Positions 44,345-52,675 of a stretch of DNA of 64,000 bases are shown here, in pieces (positions within the stretch are counted from its first letter, which is position 1; every line of letters starts with the position of its first letter). A program made the translations under genes and the position numbers. This DNA is from Geitlerinema sp. PCC 9228 (lineage in GTDB: Bacteria; Cyanobacteriota; Cyanobacteriia; Cyanobacteriales; PCC-9228). The stretch is from assembly GCF_001870905.1 (NCBI RefSeq), contig NZ_LNDC01000094.1, positions 62,001-126,000 of the forward strand, given 5' to 3'. Below the pieces are notes generated by a model. The model saw only the letters and a list, made by a program, of their open reading frames with translations. It was not told the origin of the DNA and ran no database searches.

Positions 44345-46672
44345 ATGGAATTTTCAATTCTTACACTACTCGCCAACTTACCCAACGAAAAGCTCGTCGC
44401 TCCTAGGGCCTTGGAGAAAAAGCTCGGCTGTCAGGACGAAGCCAGCCTACGGAAATTTTATATTACCCTCGAAGCCCTAGAAAAAATCGGCCTGTTGGTC
44501 AAAGAACGGGGTCGTTACCGCCGCGTCCAAGAAGATAACGTGGTGGAAGCCAAGCTGCGTTGTTCGAGCAAGGGCTTTTGCTTTGCCATTCAAGATGCGG
44601 AAGATGCCGAAGATATCTACATTCGAGAATGCCATCTGAGTACCGCTTGGAACGGCGATCGCGTCTTGGTCAAAATCCTCAAAGAAGGCAGTCGCCGCCG
44701 CCGTCCTGAAGGAGAAGTACGGTTAATTGTGGAACGGGCCAACCCCTCGGTTCTGGCGCGGGTAAAAGAAAACGAATCCGGAGAATACACTGCCGTTCCC
44801 CTTGACGATCGCTTGCTGTTTGAAATCGAACTGCAACCCAACGGCATTGACCTCCAGGCAGCCGTGGACCACATTGTAGACGTTCAAGTGCAGCGCTATC
44901 CGCTGGGGTCCCATCCTCCGGTGGGCAAACTCGCCCAAATCCTTGGTCGTGATGCGGAAGCTGCCTCCGATATTGACATTGTCTCCTGCAAGCACGATTT
45001 GCCCAAAGCCTTTTCCGAGTCCTTGTTAGAGGCAGCGAGCAATATCCAAGGCAGCGTCCGGCAGTCAGAGATTAAAAAACGTTTGGACCTGCGCAACCTG
45101 CTCACCTTTAGCTTCAGCCACGAAGATCTGAAAACCAAAGGCGGCACCCACCTGCCCATCGAACATGCCTTTACCCTGGACAAAATCGACGAAGAACGCT
45201 GGCGTTTGGGCATCCACGTCACCGATGTGGCCCACTACATCGAAGCGGGGTCCGATTTAGATAAAGAAGCCAAGCGCCGGGGAATTTCCGTACATTTGGG
45301 CAATACCGTCATTCCCATGTTGCCCGATGCGCTGACCCCCATCTGTACCCTCACGCCAGGGGGCGATCGCTTGGCATATAGTCTGCTGTTGATTATGGAT
45401 TCGGACGCCGAAATCCTGGAATACGAAATCCAACCCAGTGCCATTCAAGTGGACCGGACCCTCACCTTTACCCAAACCCAGCAGGTATTTGACGGCAACT
45501 ACGACGAAGAAGACCTGCCCCCCAACGTCCGGGAAAACCTCAATCAGTTTTTGGAACTCAGCCAAACCCTCAAATCCCAGCGCTGGCAGCGGGGTGCTTT
45601 TGAACTGCAGCTAGAAGAAGGGTTCAACCACTACAACGACGAAGGGCCCCTGGGGGTCACCAACATCACCAGCGACGCCCAATCCATGGTCTGCGAATTT
45701 GTGCTGCTGGCCAACCAAGCGATCGCCGAACACCTGCAACAGTTGGGCGTTCCCGGGATCTACCGCGTCCAGCATCCCCCGGATTTGGAAGAAGTTCAAG
45801 AACTCATTCAACTGGGCAGCCAACAGAACATCGACCTGTACCTCGAAGACGAAGAAAACGTCCATCCCCAGGACTACCAGCGTTTTCTCATTCAATTCCG
45901 CTCCTCGCCCGGCGAACGCATTCTCACCTACCAGCTGGAATCTTCCCTCAAACCAGCCGTATACACCACCCATTCCGGACTGCACTTTGGCACTGCCTCC
46001 GAAGCAGGATACACCCATTTCACCTCCCCCTGCCAGCGATACTGCGACTTGCTAGTGCAGCGAATCCTCGATACTGTCTTCCGGTTGGGGCGCAACCGCC
46101 GTTCCACCCGTTCCAAAGAACAGGTCAACCTGCATCACTCCTCCTGCCACGGTCAAATCAACTGGAACGTTCTCCCCCCCGATATTCATAACCAGTTTGA
46201 AACCGAACTGACTTCCGTGGTGGCCAACCTCAGCGAACGGGAACAGCTAGCTCAAGAAGCCGAACGGGATTTAATCGGCTTACAAAAAACCGCCGTGGTC
46301 AAAGAGAAAATCGGAGAAACCTTCCAAGGTTTGATTACCGGCGTACAATCCTACGGCTTTTTCGTAGAAATTACCCTCGACGAAACCAACGGCGACGTTC
46401 CCCTACGTTTGGAAGGCTTGGTCCACGTTAACTCCCTTAAAGACGATTGGTACGAATACCGTTCCCGCCAGCAAACCCTGGTGGGCAGGAAAAACCGACG
46501 CCAGTTCCGCCTGGGAGACAACGTGGTCGTACAAGTGAAAAGCGTGGATTACTACCGCCAGCAAATCGACCTAGTGGTGGTTGGCGGCGGCAGCGAAGCC
46601 ACCAACGGTTATGACGATTACGGCTACGATGAGGACGATAGCTATGGCAATTACAGGGGAGAGGAGGAATAG
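44345..46672 (+). CDS. RNB-family exoribonuclease (RNase R/II-like) with altered active-site motif
   Basis: This 775-residue protein has the RNase R/II layout: an N-terminal winged-helix region, cold-shock-like RNA-binding domains, the RNB domain (about 255-600) and a C-terminal S1 domain (VGETFQGLITGVQSYGFFVE region). RNB landmarks are WRLGIHVTDVAHYI, ICTLTPGGDRLAYSL, FVLLANQAIAEHL and HFTSPCQRYCDLL. The acidic catalytic loop differs from RNase II. Where D-x5-D-x-D-D is expected, I read IEHAFTLDKIDEE. This keeps two Asp but has Glu for the first and Ile for the third, which is the critical one in E. coli. Activity may be weakened or changed. An acidic, Gly/Tyr-rich tail ends the protein. It may be the normal form in this lineage. 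Confidence 0.85.
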   Translation: MEFSILTLLANLPNEKLVAPRALEKKLGCQDEASLRKFYITLEALEKIGLLVKERGRYRRVQEDNVVEAKLRCSSKGFCFAIQDAEDAEDIYIRECHLSTAWNGDRVLVKILKEGSRRRRPEGEVRLIVERANPSVLARVKENESGEYTAVPLDDRLLFEIELQPNGIDLQAAVDHIVDVQVQRYPLGSHPPVGKLAQILGRDAEAASDIDIVSCKHDLPKAFSESLLEAASNIQGSVRQSEIKKRLDLRNLLTFSFSHEDLKTKGGTHLPIEHAFTLDKIDEERWRLGIHVTDVAHYIEAGSDLDKEAKRRGISVHLGNTVIPMLPDALTPICTLTPGGDRLAYSLLLIMDSDAEILEYEIQPSAIQVDRTLTFTQTQQVFDGNYDEEDLPPNVRENLNQFLELSQTLKSQRWQRGAFELQLEEGFNHYNDEGPLGVTNITSDAQSMVCEFVLLANQAIAEHLQQLGVPGIYRVQHPPDLEEVQELIQLGSQQNIDLYLEDEENVHPQDYQRFLIQFRSSPGERILTYQLESSLKPAVYTTHSGLHFGTASEAGYTHFTSPCQRYCDLLVQRILDTVFRLGRNRRSTRSKEQVNLHHSSCHGQINWNVLPPDIHNQFETELTSVVANLSEREQLAQEAERDLIGLQKTAVVKEKIGETFQGLITGVQSYGFFVEITLDETNGDVPLRLEGLVHVNSLKDDWYEYRSRQQTLVGRKNRRQFRLGDNVVVQVKSVDYYRQQIDLVVVGGGSEATNGYDDYGYDEDDSYGNYRGEEE

Positions 46673-46751
46673 TCCCTGCCACTTTCCTATTTTTGCTAAT
46701 TTTGGTTGGATTTCCCCAAATTGGGAATAATTTTAAGGTTGAAGAAACCAG

Positions 46752-46773
46752 GGGTAGCCTGCAGGGGCTACCC
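46752..46773. terminator. Hairpin after the RNB gene
   Basis: GGGTAGCC at 46752-46759 and GGCTACCC at 46766-46773 form a perfect 8-bp stem with a six-base loop. There is no T-run after it, so it may be a terminator, an mRNA-stabilising stem or a small dispersed repeat. Confidence 0.4.
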
Positions 46774-46833
46774 TCTGCTATTGACTGGATATCGATCGAA
46801 CTTTCCTTCAGGTTTCTATTTTTCTAAGTTTCC

Positions 46834-47481
46834 ATGACTTCAAGTGCCAACTGCGATCGCGTCCGCCACCGACGCCCTCTCATTATTGGCGTTTCCGGTG
46901 CCTCGGGATTGATTTACGCCGTGCGAACCGTAAAATACCTTTTGCAAGCAGATTACGCCGTGGAACTGGTAGCTTCCCAATCCGCCTATCAGGTATGGCA
47001 GGAAGAATACGACACGCAAATGCCAGGGGATAGCCACCGACAAACCCAATTTTGGCGGCAAGCCTGCGGCGAAAGCGAACGGGGAAAACTGGTTTGCCAT
47101 CGGTGGCAGGATGTGGGTGCCAACATTGCCAGCGGCTCTTTTCGCACCCTAGGCATGGCAATCGTACCTTGCAGCATGAGTACCGTTGCCAAAATTTCTG
47201 CCGGTCTCAGTTCCGATTTGCTTTTGCGAGCCGCCGACGTACAGTTAAAAGAAGGGCGTCCTTTGGTGGTAGTGCCCCGGGAAACCCCTTTTAATTTGAT
47301 TCACCTGCGCAACTTAACCCAGCTAGCAGAAGCTGGGGTTCGGGTTGTTCCCGCCATTCCCGCTTGGTACCACCACCCGCAAACCATCGAGGATTTAGTG
47401 GATTTTGTGGTGATGCGGATGTTAGACCAGTTGGATATTGACTGTACGCCGGTTGCCCGTTGGAAGGAAAGCGAACCTTGA
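46834..47481 (+). CDS. ubiX: UbiX-type flavin prenyltransferase
   Basis: UbiX attaches a dimethylallyl group to FMN to make the prenylated flavin used by UbiD decarboxylases. The protein shows IIGVSGASGLIYAVRTVKYLL (FMN and phosphate-binding loop), SGSFRTLGMAIVPCSMSTVAKIS (Ser and Cys-rich active region), RPLVVVPRETPFNLIHLRNL and PAIPAWYHHPQTIEDLVDFVVMRMLDQL. Length (215) is slightly above the usual 190-200. No ubiD is adjacent. In cyanobacteria this pathway serves plastoquinone biosynthesis. The ATG at 46834 fits the family start after a short polar extension. Confidence 0.92.
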   Translation: MTSSANCDRVRHRRPLIIGVSGASGLIYAVRTVKYLLQADYAVELVASQSAYQVWQEEYDTQMPGDSHRQTQFWRQACGESERGKLVCHRWQDVGANIASGSFRTLGMAIVPCSMSTVAKISAGLSSDLLLRAADVQLKEGRPLVVVPRETPFNLIHLRNLTQLAEAGVRVVPAIPAWYHHPQTIEDLVDFVVMRMLDQLDIDCTPVARWKESEP

Positions 47482-47578
47482 AAGGGACGGGGAATTCAGT
47501 AGCGTAGTTCAGGAAACTGGTTATAATGTAAAGAAACGTAAATGTAAAATTTTGTAACGTTCTTTGAGGACATTAGAT

Positions 47579-48250
47579 ATGCCAGTACGCGATTTAGAGC
47601 AAATTTCTACCCAACTAGAGAGTACTAATTCCAAGGACCGCATGTTGGCACTGGCTTCTTTGCGGGAAGTAGACGCCGAACAAGCAGTACCGCTGATCAA
47701 AAAAGTTTTAGCCGATGAAAACTTGCAAGTGCGCTCCATGGCTGTATTTGCTTTGGGTATCAAGCAAACCCCCGAGTGCTATCCGATCCTGATTAAACTG
47801 TTACAAGAAGACGAAGACTACAGTATCCGTGCTGATGCGGCTGGTGCTTTGGGATATCTGGAAGACGAACGGGCTTTTTCTATTTTGGTACGGAGCTTCT
47901 ACGAAGATACCAGTTGGCTGGTCCGTTTTAGCGCTGCGGTGTCCTTGGGCAATTTAAAAGATTCCCGTGCTTATGAGGTGTTGGTAGAAGCCCTCGACAG
48001 CGAAGAAACAGTTTTGCAACAAGCAGCGATCGCGGCTCTAGGGGAAATCGAAGCGGTAGAAGCGGTCGATCGCATTTTGCACTTTTCCCAATCGGACGAT
48101 TGGTTGGTCCGCCAACGGGTTATGGAAGCCTTGGGCAACCTTCCCTGTCAAAAGAGCCTTGCTGCCTTGGAATATTTCAGCGAAGACCCCACCCCACAGG
48201 TAGCCCAAGCAGCTACGTTAGGTTTGCAGCGACTGCGCGAATGCATATAA
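47579..48250 (+). CDS. HEAT-repeat protein (CpcE/IaiH-like)
   Basis: This 223-residue all-helical protein is built of six or seven HEAT repeats of about 31 residues. The recurring form is DxxxxVRxxAxxALGxxxxxxxxPxLxxxL (for example VRSMAVFALG, IRADAAGALGYLEDERAF, VRFSAAVSLGNLKDSRAYEVL). These E-Z-type HEAT repeats occur in bilin lyases (CpcE/F) and in related cyanobacterial proteins such as IaiH, which handles Fe-S assembly factors. I cannot decide between these from sequence. I start at 47579; a TTG five codons earlier is possible. TATAAT at 47522-47527 may be its -10 box. A decayed transposase gene abuts its 3' end. Confidence 0.78.
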   Translation: MPVRDLEQISTQLESTNSKDRMLALASLREVDAEQAVPLIKKVLADENLQVRSMAVFALGIKQTPECYPILIKLLQEDEDYSIRADAAGALGYLEDERAFSILVRSFYEDTSWLVRFSAAVSLGNLKDSRAYEVLVEALDSEETVLQQAAIAALGEIEAVEAVDRILHFSQSDDWLVRQRVMEALGNLPCQKSLAALEYFSEDPTPQVAQAATLGLQRLRECI

Positions 48251-48735
48251 ATTGACACTCCGCGCTCGTCGCAGATGCAGATTCTTCCTTCAACGATCCG
48301 TCTTGCGGCAACAGGCTTTCACCAGCTACCGTAGCGGACCAATCTCCGGAAGCGTTTCCTGCCTCACCGACAGAAGTTTCGGTGTGCCCCACCGTACTTA
48401 AAGCAAGTTCCAAAATATTAGGTGCCACATTTTCATCTCTATCCAACCAATATCCACAAGACGCAAAAATGGGTCCGTGTGGAAGGGAAGCAACGCGTTG
48501 CGCCCCTACTTGCGAACCATGGCACCGCAGCCGGAACAGTTTTGGGTGGTACCAGCGAGATGAACAGCAACAGTTATCCCCTGCTACTTGCTAGCAAACT
48601 GTTCTAGCCAGATGCGGAACTTGTCCCAAGCAGCATCGTCGATCGATTTTGCCCTTACAAGAGTTTTTCACGTCTGTTGCGAATCCTCAAATTTTCATAG
48701 GCGACCAAATCGTTAGATTGGATAACACTGTACCT
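48240..48735 (-). pseudogene. Decayed TnpB (IS200/IS605 family), C-terminal part
   Basis: Reading the minus strand from about 48735, fragments of a TnpB RuvC domain appear in order. They are VIQSNDLVAYENLRIRN (with the RuvC-II Glu), then LAKSIDDAAWDKFRIWLEQFA. TQNCSGCGAMVRK follows, the first half of the zinc finger. Last come LDRDENVAPNILELALSTVGH (RuvC-III Asp) and a C-terminal tail. Two in-frame stops and at least two frame changes interrupt it, and the second zinc-finger half is reduced to one CG. The N-terminal half and both IS ends are missing. Its 3' end overlaps the last codons of the HEAT-repeat gene. Confidence 0.85.
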
Positions 48736-48740
48736 GTTTT

Positions 48741-48831
48741 CCTCCCCCTTGGTGGGGAAGGCGACTAAAGTCGCCGTTCGTTGTTCCTCCCGGCGCTCAA
48801 GCGACAGGGCTTCCAAACGTATCGAGGATTT
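48741..48831 (+). repeat. Right-end repeat, copy 2
   Basis: Second copy of the element end described at 39824-39913, in the same orientation. It abuts the 5' side of the broken TnpB gene, which lies on the other strand, so it does not seem to be that gene's own end. GTGA begins two bases after the repeat. The structured RNA core present beside copy 1 is absent here. The rest of the gap, 48832-49014, shows only a GGCCG/CGGCC hairpin near 48871-48892. Confidence 0.8.
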
Positions 48832-49014
48832 AGGTGAAGCCGGATAAGCATGCCCGGAAAATGGGATAGAGGCCGTTGTCCTGCGGCCAGTTAGGGATAT
48901 CTAACAGGATACATGTCCACATTTTCCAAACTATTTTTATCTCGATCGCCTTTTAGAATCGGGAAAAAAGATGGAAAATAGATAGTCTGTAGCATTCCCG
49001 ATAAAAAGAGATTG

Positions 49015-49539
49015 ATGGATATTCAGGAGTTTTTGCAGTTGTGCGTTGGCAAATGGTTTGTCCAGCGCACCAGCCACCAACTACCTCCCCAAAAGCTAGC
49101 TTCCAGTCGTGGCGATTTCTGGATTGAGTGGCTCTCTCCAGAAGACGATCGCGTCAGTCAAATGTGCCAAAAGATGCAGTGCGATCCAACTGCGGCCTTG
49201 GGCGGTTTAAAAACATCTTGGGAGACGATCGTTCCTGGGGAAGTGGACAAGCAAAAAGGCTCTAGTGCGGTAGTTTTGCTCCCCGATAGCAGCAATTCCG
49301 CACAGGGAAACTTTATCCAACAGCTAGGAAAACCCGGTGCGTCGCCAGTGCAAGGTTCCTACTGCTTGCAAGGTACCAATGCCCTAACTTTAGAAACGGT
49401 TGCCGATGGGGGCTGGCGTAGCGAAGAACGCATTTGGTTTGCCAGCGACAATTTGCGCTTGCGTACTTCCACTGTCGATCGCGGCAATGGTGAAAAGGTG
49501 ATGTCTTTCTACTCGGAAATTCGCATGGGCGGCGTTTGA
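49015..49539 (+). CDS. cpcS: CpcS/CpeS-family phycobiliprotein lyase
   Basis: CpcS-type lyases attach phycocyanobilin or related bilins to Cys84-type sites of phycobiliproteins. The protein is a lipocalin-like beta barrel of 174 residues beginning MDIQEFLQLCVGKWFVQRTSH, with GDFWIEWL. The family's conserved late block SEERIWFASDNLRLRTSTV (about 135-154) is followed by SFYSEIRM. Start at 49015 is used; the frame opens with a TTG one codon earlier. AAAAAGAG precedes it. It stands alone, with no phycobiliprotein genes near. The subfamily (CpcS, CpcU or CpeS) cannot be settled from sequence alone. Confidence 0.9.
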   Translation: MDIQEFLQLCVGKWFVQRTSHQLPPQKLASSRGDFWIEWLSPEDDRVSQMCQKMQCDPTAALGGLKTSWETIVPGEVDKQKGSSAVVLLPDSSNSAQGNFIQQLGKPGASPVQGSYCLQGTNALTLETVADGGWRSEERIWFASDNLRLRTSTVDRGNGEKVMSFYSEIRMGGV

Positions 49540-49595
49540 ACATGGCAGCGGATTGGCTTGCTAAGGCAAAAGTGTGCCTATCTGGCTGTAGGTTT

Positions 49596-50123
49596 TTAGC
49601 GATTTCGACCGTCTTGGTGGTTTTCCTCGCTTTCGGTTAAATGGCGCAAGCGATCGCAAAAAGAAGGATCGAGTTCCACTGGCTGAAACCTCTGGATGGG
49701 AGGTGCTGGTTTGGTGCGTTTCTCTGGGGCATTTTGGGGCTGGGCAGCCCCTTGGGGGGATGCGTCGAACGTGGGAGCTTGGGAAGCCGGCGCGGTTTTG
49801 GATTTGGGAAGGGAAGACTTGCTCGCTTGCCTACCCCATTGCCTGGGTAAAGACTGGACAATCAAGCGTTCAAAATCTGCCGTAAAATGCGATCGCGCCT
49901 GGGATAACCGCTGCCAAATCGCCAAAATTTGACTGACAGAAATCCCTTTATAACGACCTTGATACAACGCTTCAATTACCGCCAAACGCAGCCAATTGGA
50001 TGGATAGGTTTGACGCCATTGTTCCACCAGTTCTTCAGCGGTATAGCCTTCCAAATCGAAGCTATAGTGGACCAGTAACGCCACCGCTTCGGCGATTTCC
50101 GAATCTTTTGCCGGTTGAGTCAT
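49596..50123 (-). CDS. Conserved cyanobacterial hypothetical protein
   Basis: The 175-residue protein has a helical N-terminal domain (EIAEAVALLVHYSFDLEGY, TAEELVEQWRQTYPSNWLRLAVIEAL, GISVSQILAIWQRL, FTADFERLIVQSL) and a disordered tail rich in Pro, Ala and Lys. The pattern is one I associate with cyanobacteria only, but I cannot name a function. I start at 50123 (MTQPAKDSE); a longer frame begins at 50330, but its first 69 codons look non-coding (Pro/Ala/Gly-rich, two loose Cys). It lies downstream of the TTG-start SDR on the same strand, with a 259-base gap. Confidence 0.6.
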   Translation of the reverse strand: MTQPAKDSEIAEAVALLVHYSFDLEGYTAEELVEQWRQTYPSNWLRLAVIEALYQGRYKGISVSQILAIWQRLSQARSHFTADFERLIVQSLPRQWGRQASKSSLPKSKTAPASQAPTFDASPQGAAQPQNAPEKRTKPAPPIQRFQPVELDPSFCDRLRHLTESEENHQDGRNR

Positions 50124-50382
50124 TGGTAGCGAGCAAACATCGTACGCCTCAAATCCAAAAAACGGCGCGGGTGCCAAACACACCGCTTCTTCCGACCGTC
50201 GAGCATTGGTAGATGCTCCACATCCCCCCAATGGAAACCCAGCTGGAATCTCCTCTTTCTGATGCTTTGCTGCTGGCGATGGTGCCAGAGGCACCGTAGC
50301 TCTAGAACCATCGCCGGTAACGCCGTACACAACTACAGCGCTGCCAAGGTAGTGCCATTAAGAAGATAAAAAGCGTACGTGG

Positions 50383-51042
50383 CTACCACGGCAAAACTTC
50401 TCCATTGGCGTGCCAAAACGTACCTGTATTGCTCATATCAAGCTGGTCGATGCGTTCGATTAACCCTTTGGCTGCTTGCTCTGGAGGAATGCCGGTATAA
50501 TCGGTCATTTTGGTACTGACCAAACCGGGGTGCAAAATCCCCACCGGAATTTGCCGAGATTTCAAATCTTCTGCTAAAGACTTGCCAGCCATACTGACAG
50601 CTGCCTTAGACATGCGATAGCCGTAGTATCCTCCGGAGGTATTATCGCCGATGGAGCCCATGCGACTGGTAATAATAACAATTTTAGAACCAGCATGCAG
50701 GCGATCGAGCAATGCTTTGGTGACCCGCAAGGTGCCCAGGGTATTGACTTCGTATTGCCGTCGCAGGCTGTCAAAATCTAAATTATCGAGGGAATTGATT
50801 TCCATCACGCCCGCATTATTAATCAAAATATCAATGGAAGTCCCTTCAAGGCGTTGCATCAGGGTTGCCACCGCATCGTCTTGGGTAATATCAATTCCCT
50901 TTTCAACGCGAACCCCGAGGCGATCCAAAGCATTGGACGAGTGGCGACAAACAGCAATGACATTTTCCCCTCGATTTTGTAATTGCTGGCACAACTGCGT
51001 CCCGATGCCACCGTTGGCTCCCGTGATTAGGTAGGTACTCAA
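50383..51042 (-). CDS. Short-chain dehydrogenase/reductase, TTG start
   Basis: This 219-residue SDR has the NAD(P) motif ITGANGGIG at about 6-14, ILINNAGVME (NAG motif), IITSRMG (catalytic Ser) and YGYRMSKAAVSM (catalytic Tyr and Lys). The start is decided by a GGAGG exactly 8 bases before a TTG at 51042, giving LSTYLITGANG, just where SDRs begin. The frame continues upstream to an ATG at 51126, but those codons do not resemble the family. It is related to small carbonyl reductase-like SDRs; the substrate is unknown. It is divergent from the alpha/beta hydrolase gene. Confidence 0.85.
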   Translation of the reverse strand: MSTYLITGANGGIGTQLCQQLQNRGENVIAVCRHSSNALDRLGVRVEKGIDITQDDAVATLMQRLEGTSIDILINNAGVMEINSLDNLDFDSLRRQYEVNTLGTLRVTKALLDRLHAGSKIVIITSRMGSIGDNTSGGYYGYRMSKAAVSMAGKSLAEDLKSRQIPVGILHPGLVSTKMTDYTGIPPEQAAKGLIERIDQLDMSNTGTFWHANGEVLPW

Positions 51043-51404
51043 GATTGTATCCTCCAATGTCACCTGCAACCTACAAATAGCATTTTGGCACTTTGTGGGG
51101 CATGGAGAGATACCGAGTGTGCACAAGGAAAGCCGTACCCCAGCCGCATCGCCTGTCCCTTCTTGGCCGAATTAAAAACAAAAATTTGCATTAAAATTCC
51201 CAAATTATTGAAAAAAAATCTCAACAAATGGCCAAATTTTTGGTATTCTGTAGCCACTTCGCTCGATCGATAGGGCGATGGTGCTAGCAACTCTCAGCTA
51301 GCCACCTCCCCGGTTTGGTTCTTGCCGAACCTGCAACCACGCGCGATGGGCGCAACTTGCTTAGCAAACCTGTATATCAACGAAAACCAGAAAAGGAAAT
51401 CTGT

Positions 51405-52139
51405 ATGCACGTACAACCAGACCTACTTTGGCTCAATGTCAGCCCCAGCTTGCAGTCTTTGCATCAACCCTTATTGCGAAAACTAGCCCGTTATTGCACA
51501 GTGGCGCAGTGGAAATACCAGCAAAATCCCGACGAACCCAGTTGTTTGGATATTCCGGTGACGCTGCTGCACGATTATTTAAAAACCAGCCACCGTCCGG
51601 TTCATTTGGCAGGACATGGTTTGGCAGGTTTGGTAGGATGGCTGTATGCCAAGCGACATCCGGAACGAGTGCGATCGCTGACCTTGCTAGCTGTGGGTGC
51701 GAATCTAGCGGTAGATTGGCAAGCACACTACTACGCCCAACGGCAACTTTTGCGCTGCAGCCGATCGCTTTTGCTGGCGCAGATGGCATATCATTTGTTT
51801 GGTTCGGAAAACCGGCGGCAAAATAAAGGTCTGTCGCAGATGTTGGAATGGGATCTGGATAACTCCCCTTCGCCACATTCGCTGCTGGGGCATTTTTCCC
51901 TATCTGCCGAAGCCATTCGGGTACCCTTGTTGGTTTGCGGCAGCGAAGACGACGTGGCGATCGATCCCTCTCACCTGCGACAGTGGCAGCAATTTATGAA
52001 ACCCAGCGATCGCTTGTGGGTCAGTGCGGCAGGAAGGCACTTTTTCCACTATTTCTATCCCACTGATGTCACCCATCAGATGCTTGACTTTTGGCAAATG
52101 GCATCCCAGGTTGCCTTCGATCGCGCCGAAGCCTGCTAG
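51405..52139 (+). CDS. Alpha/beta hydrolase-fold protein lacking the nucleophile Ser
   Basis: The 244-residue protein has an alpha/beta hydrolase lineup: VHLAGHGLAGLVGWLYAKRHPERVRSLTLLA matches the nucleophile elbow, helix and next strand. The nucleophile position of G-x-S-x-G is Gly72 (GHGLAG), so the catalytic Ser is missing. The acid (VCGSEDDVAIDPS) and the late His (GRHFFHYFYP) are kept. It may be a non-catalytic relative with a binding role. The start at 51405 has AAGGAA about 8 bases ahead; the frame extends 30 codons upstream into less conserved sequence. It converges on the DUF2237 gene with overlapping stops. Confidence 0.8.
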   Translation: MHVQPDLLWLNVSPSLQSLHQPLLRKLARYCTVAQWKYQQNPDEPSCLDIPVTLLHDYLKTSHRPVHLAGHGLAGLVGWLYAKRHPERVRSLTLLAVGANLAVDWQAHYYAQRQLLRCSRSLLLAQMAYHLFGSENRRQNKGLSQMLEWDLDNSPSPHSLLGHFSLSAEAIRVPLLVCGSEDDVAIDPSHLRQWQQFMKPSDRLWVSAAGRHFFHYFYPTDVTHQMLDFWQMASQVAFDRAEAC

Positions 52140-52513
52140 CTACTTGGGAGTGCGTATCTTTTCAAATCCTCTAGGGCAACATATTCCATAGCACTGGCAT
52201 GGGTAGCTTCCAAAACCACTGGTGGGGCTACCCCAGCCTCCAGAGCTTCCTGCCAACGAGAAGCACACAAACACCAGCGATCGCCGGGTTTCAAACCGGG
52301 AAAATCAAACATGGGGACCGGCGTACTCAGGTCGTTTCCCTGCTGTTTGGTATATTCCAAAAACGCCTCTGTTACTTGAGCGCAAACCACGTGAGCCCCA
52401 AAATCGCCAGCCCCCGTGTCGCAGCATCCATTGCGATAGAAACCGGTTGTGGGAGAGTTCGAGCAAACTTGCAGTTCTTCTCCTAGAACGTTACGCGCTT
52501 TGGTTGCGGTCAT
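52136..52513 (-). CDS. DUF2237 family protein
   Basis: This 125-residue protein matches DUF2237, a small family present across bacteria. Signature stretches are NVLGEELQVCS, TGFYRNGCCDTGAGDFGAHVVCAQVT, FLEYTKQQGNDLSTP and GLKPGDRWCLCASRWQEAL. Six Cys residues, including a CC pair and C-x-C, suggest metal or redox chemistry, but none is proven. It is followed by the family's VVLEATHASAMEYVALEDLKRYA end. The length is typical. Confidence 0.85.
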   Translation of the reverse strand: MTATKARNVLGEELQVCSNSPTTGFYRNGCCDTGAGDFGAHVVCAQVTEAFLEYTKQQGNDLSTPVPMFDFPGLKPGDRWCLCASRWQEALEAGVAPPVVLEATHASAMEYVALEDLKRYALPSS

Positions 52514-52675
52514 AATTTGATGAATTCCTGAATAGGTTTGCCAATAAAATTCTGTATGTCTATTAACTCTAACGAGCTACCTGTTTTCCGGCAAGGCAGT
52601 GGGTAGCCCCACCGAACGAAAACCTTTATTGTAGAGTTGACTGCTAGTGTGGGAACGAAGACAAAAGCTGGTGGA

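Noticed and set aside
48741-48831. Right-end repeat considered as the end of the adjacent TnpB element
   Set aside because: It lies on the 5' side of the TnpB fragment and is shared with 39824-39913, where no TnpB occurs.
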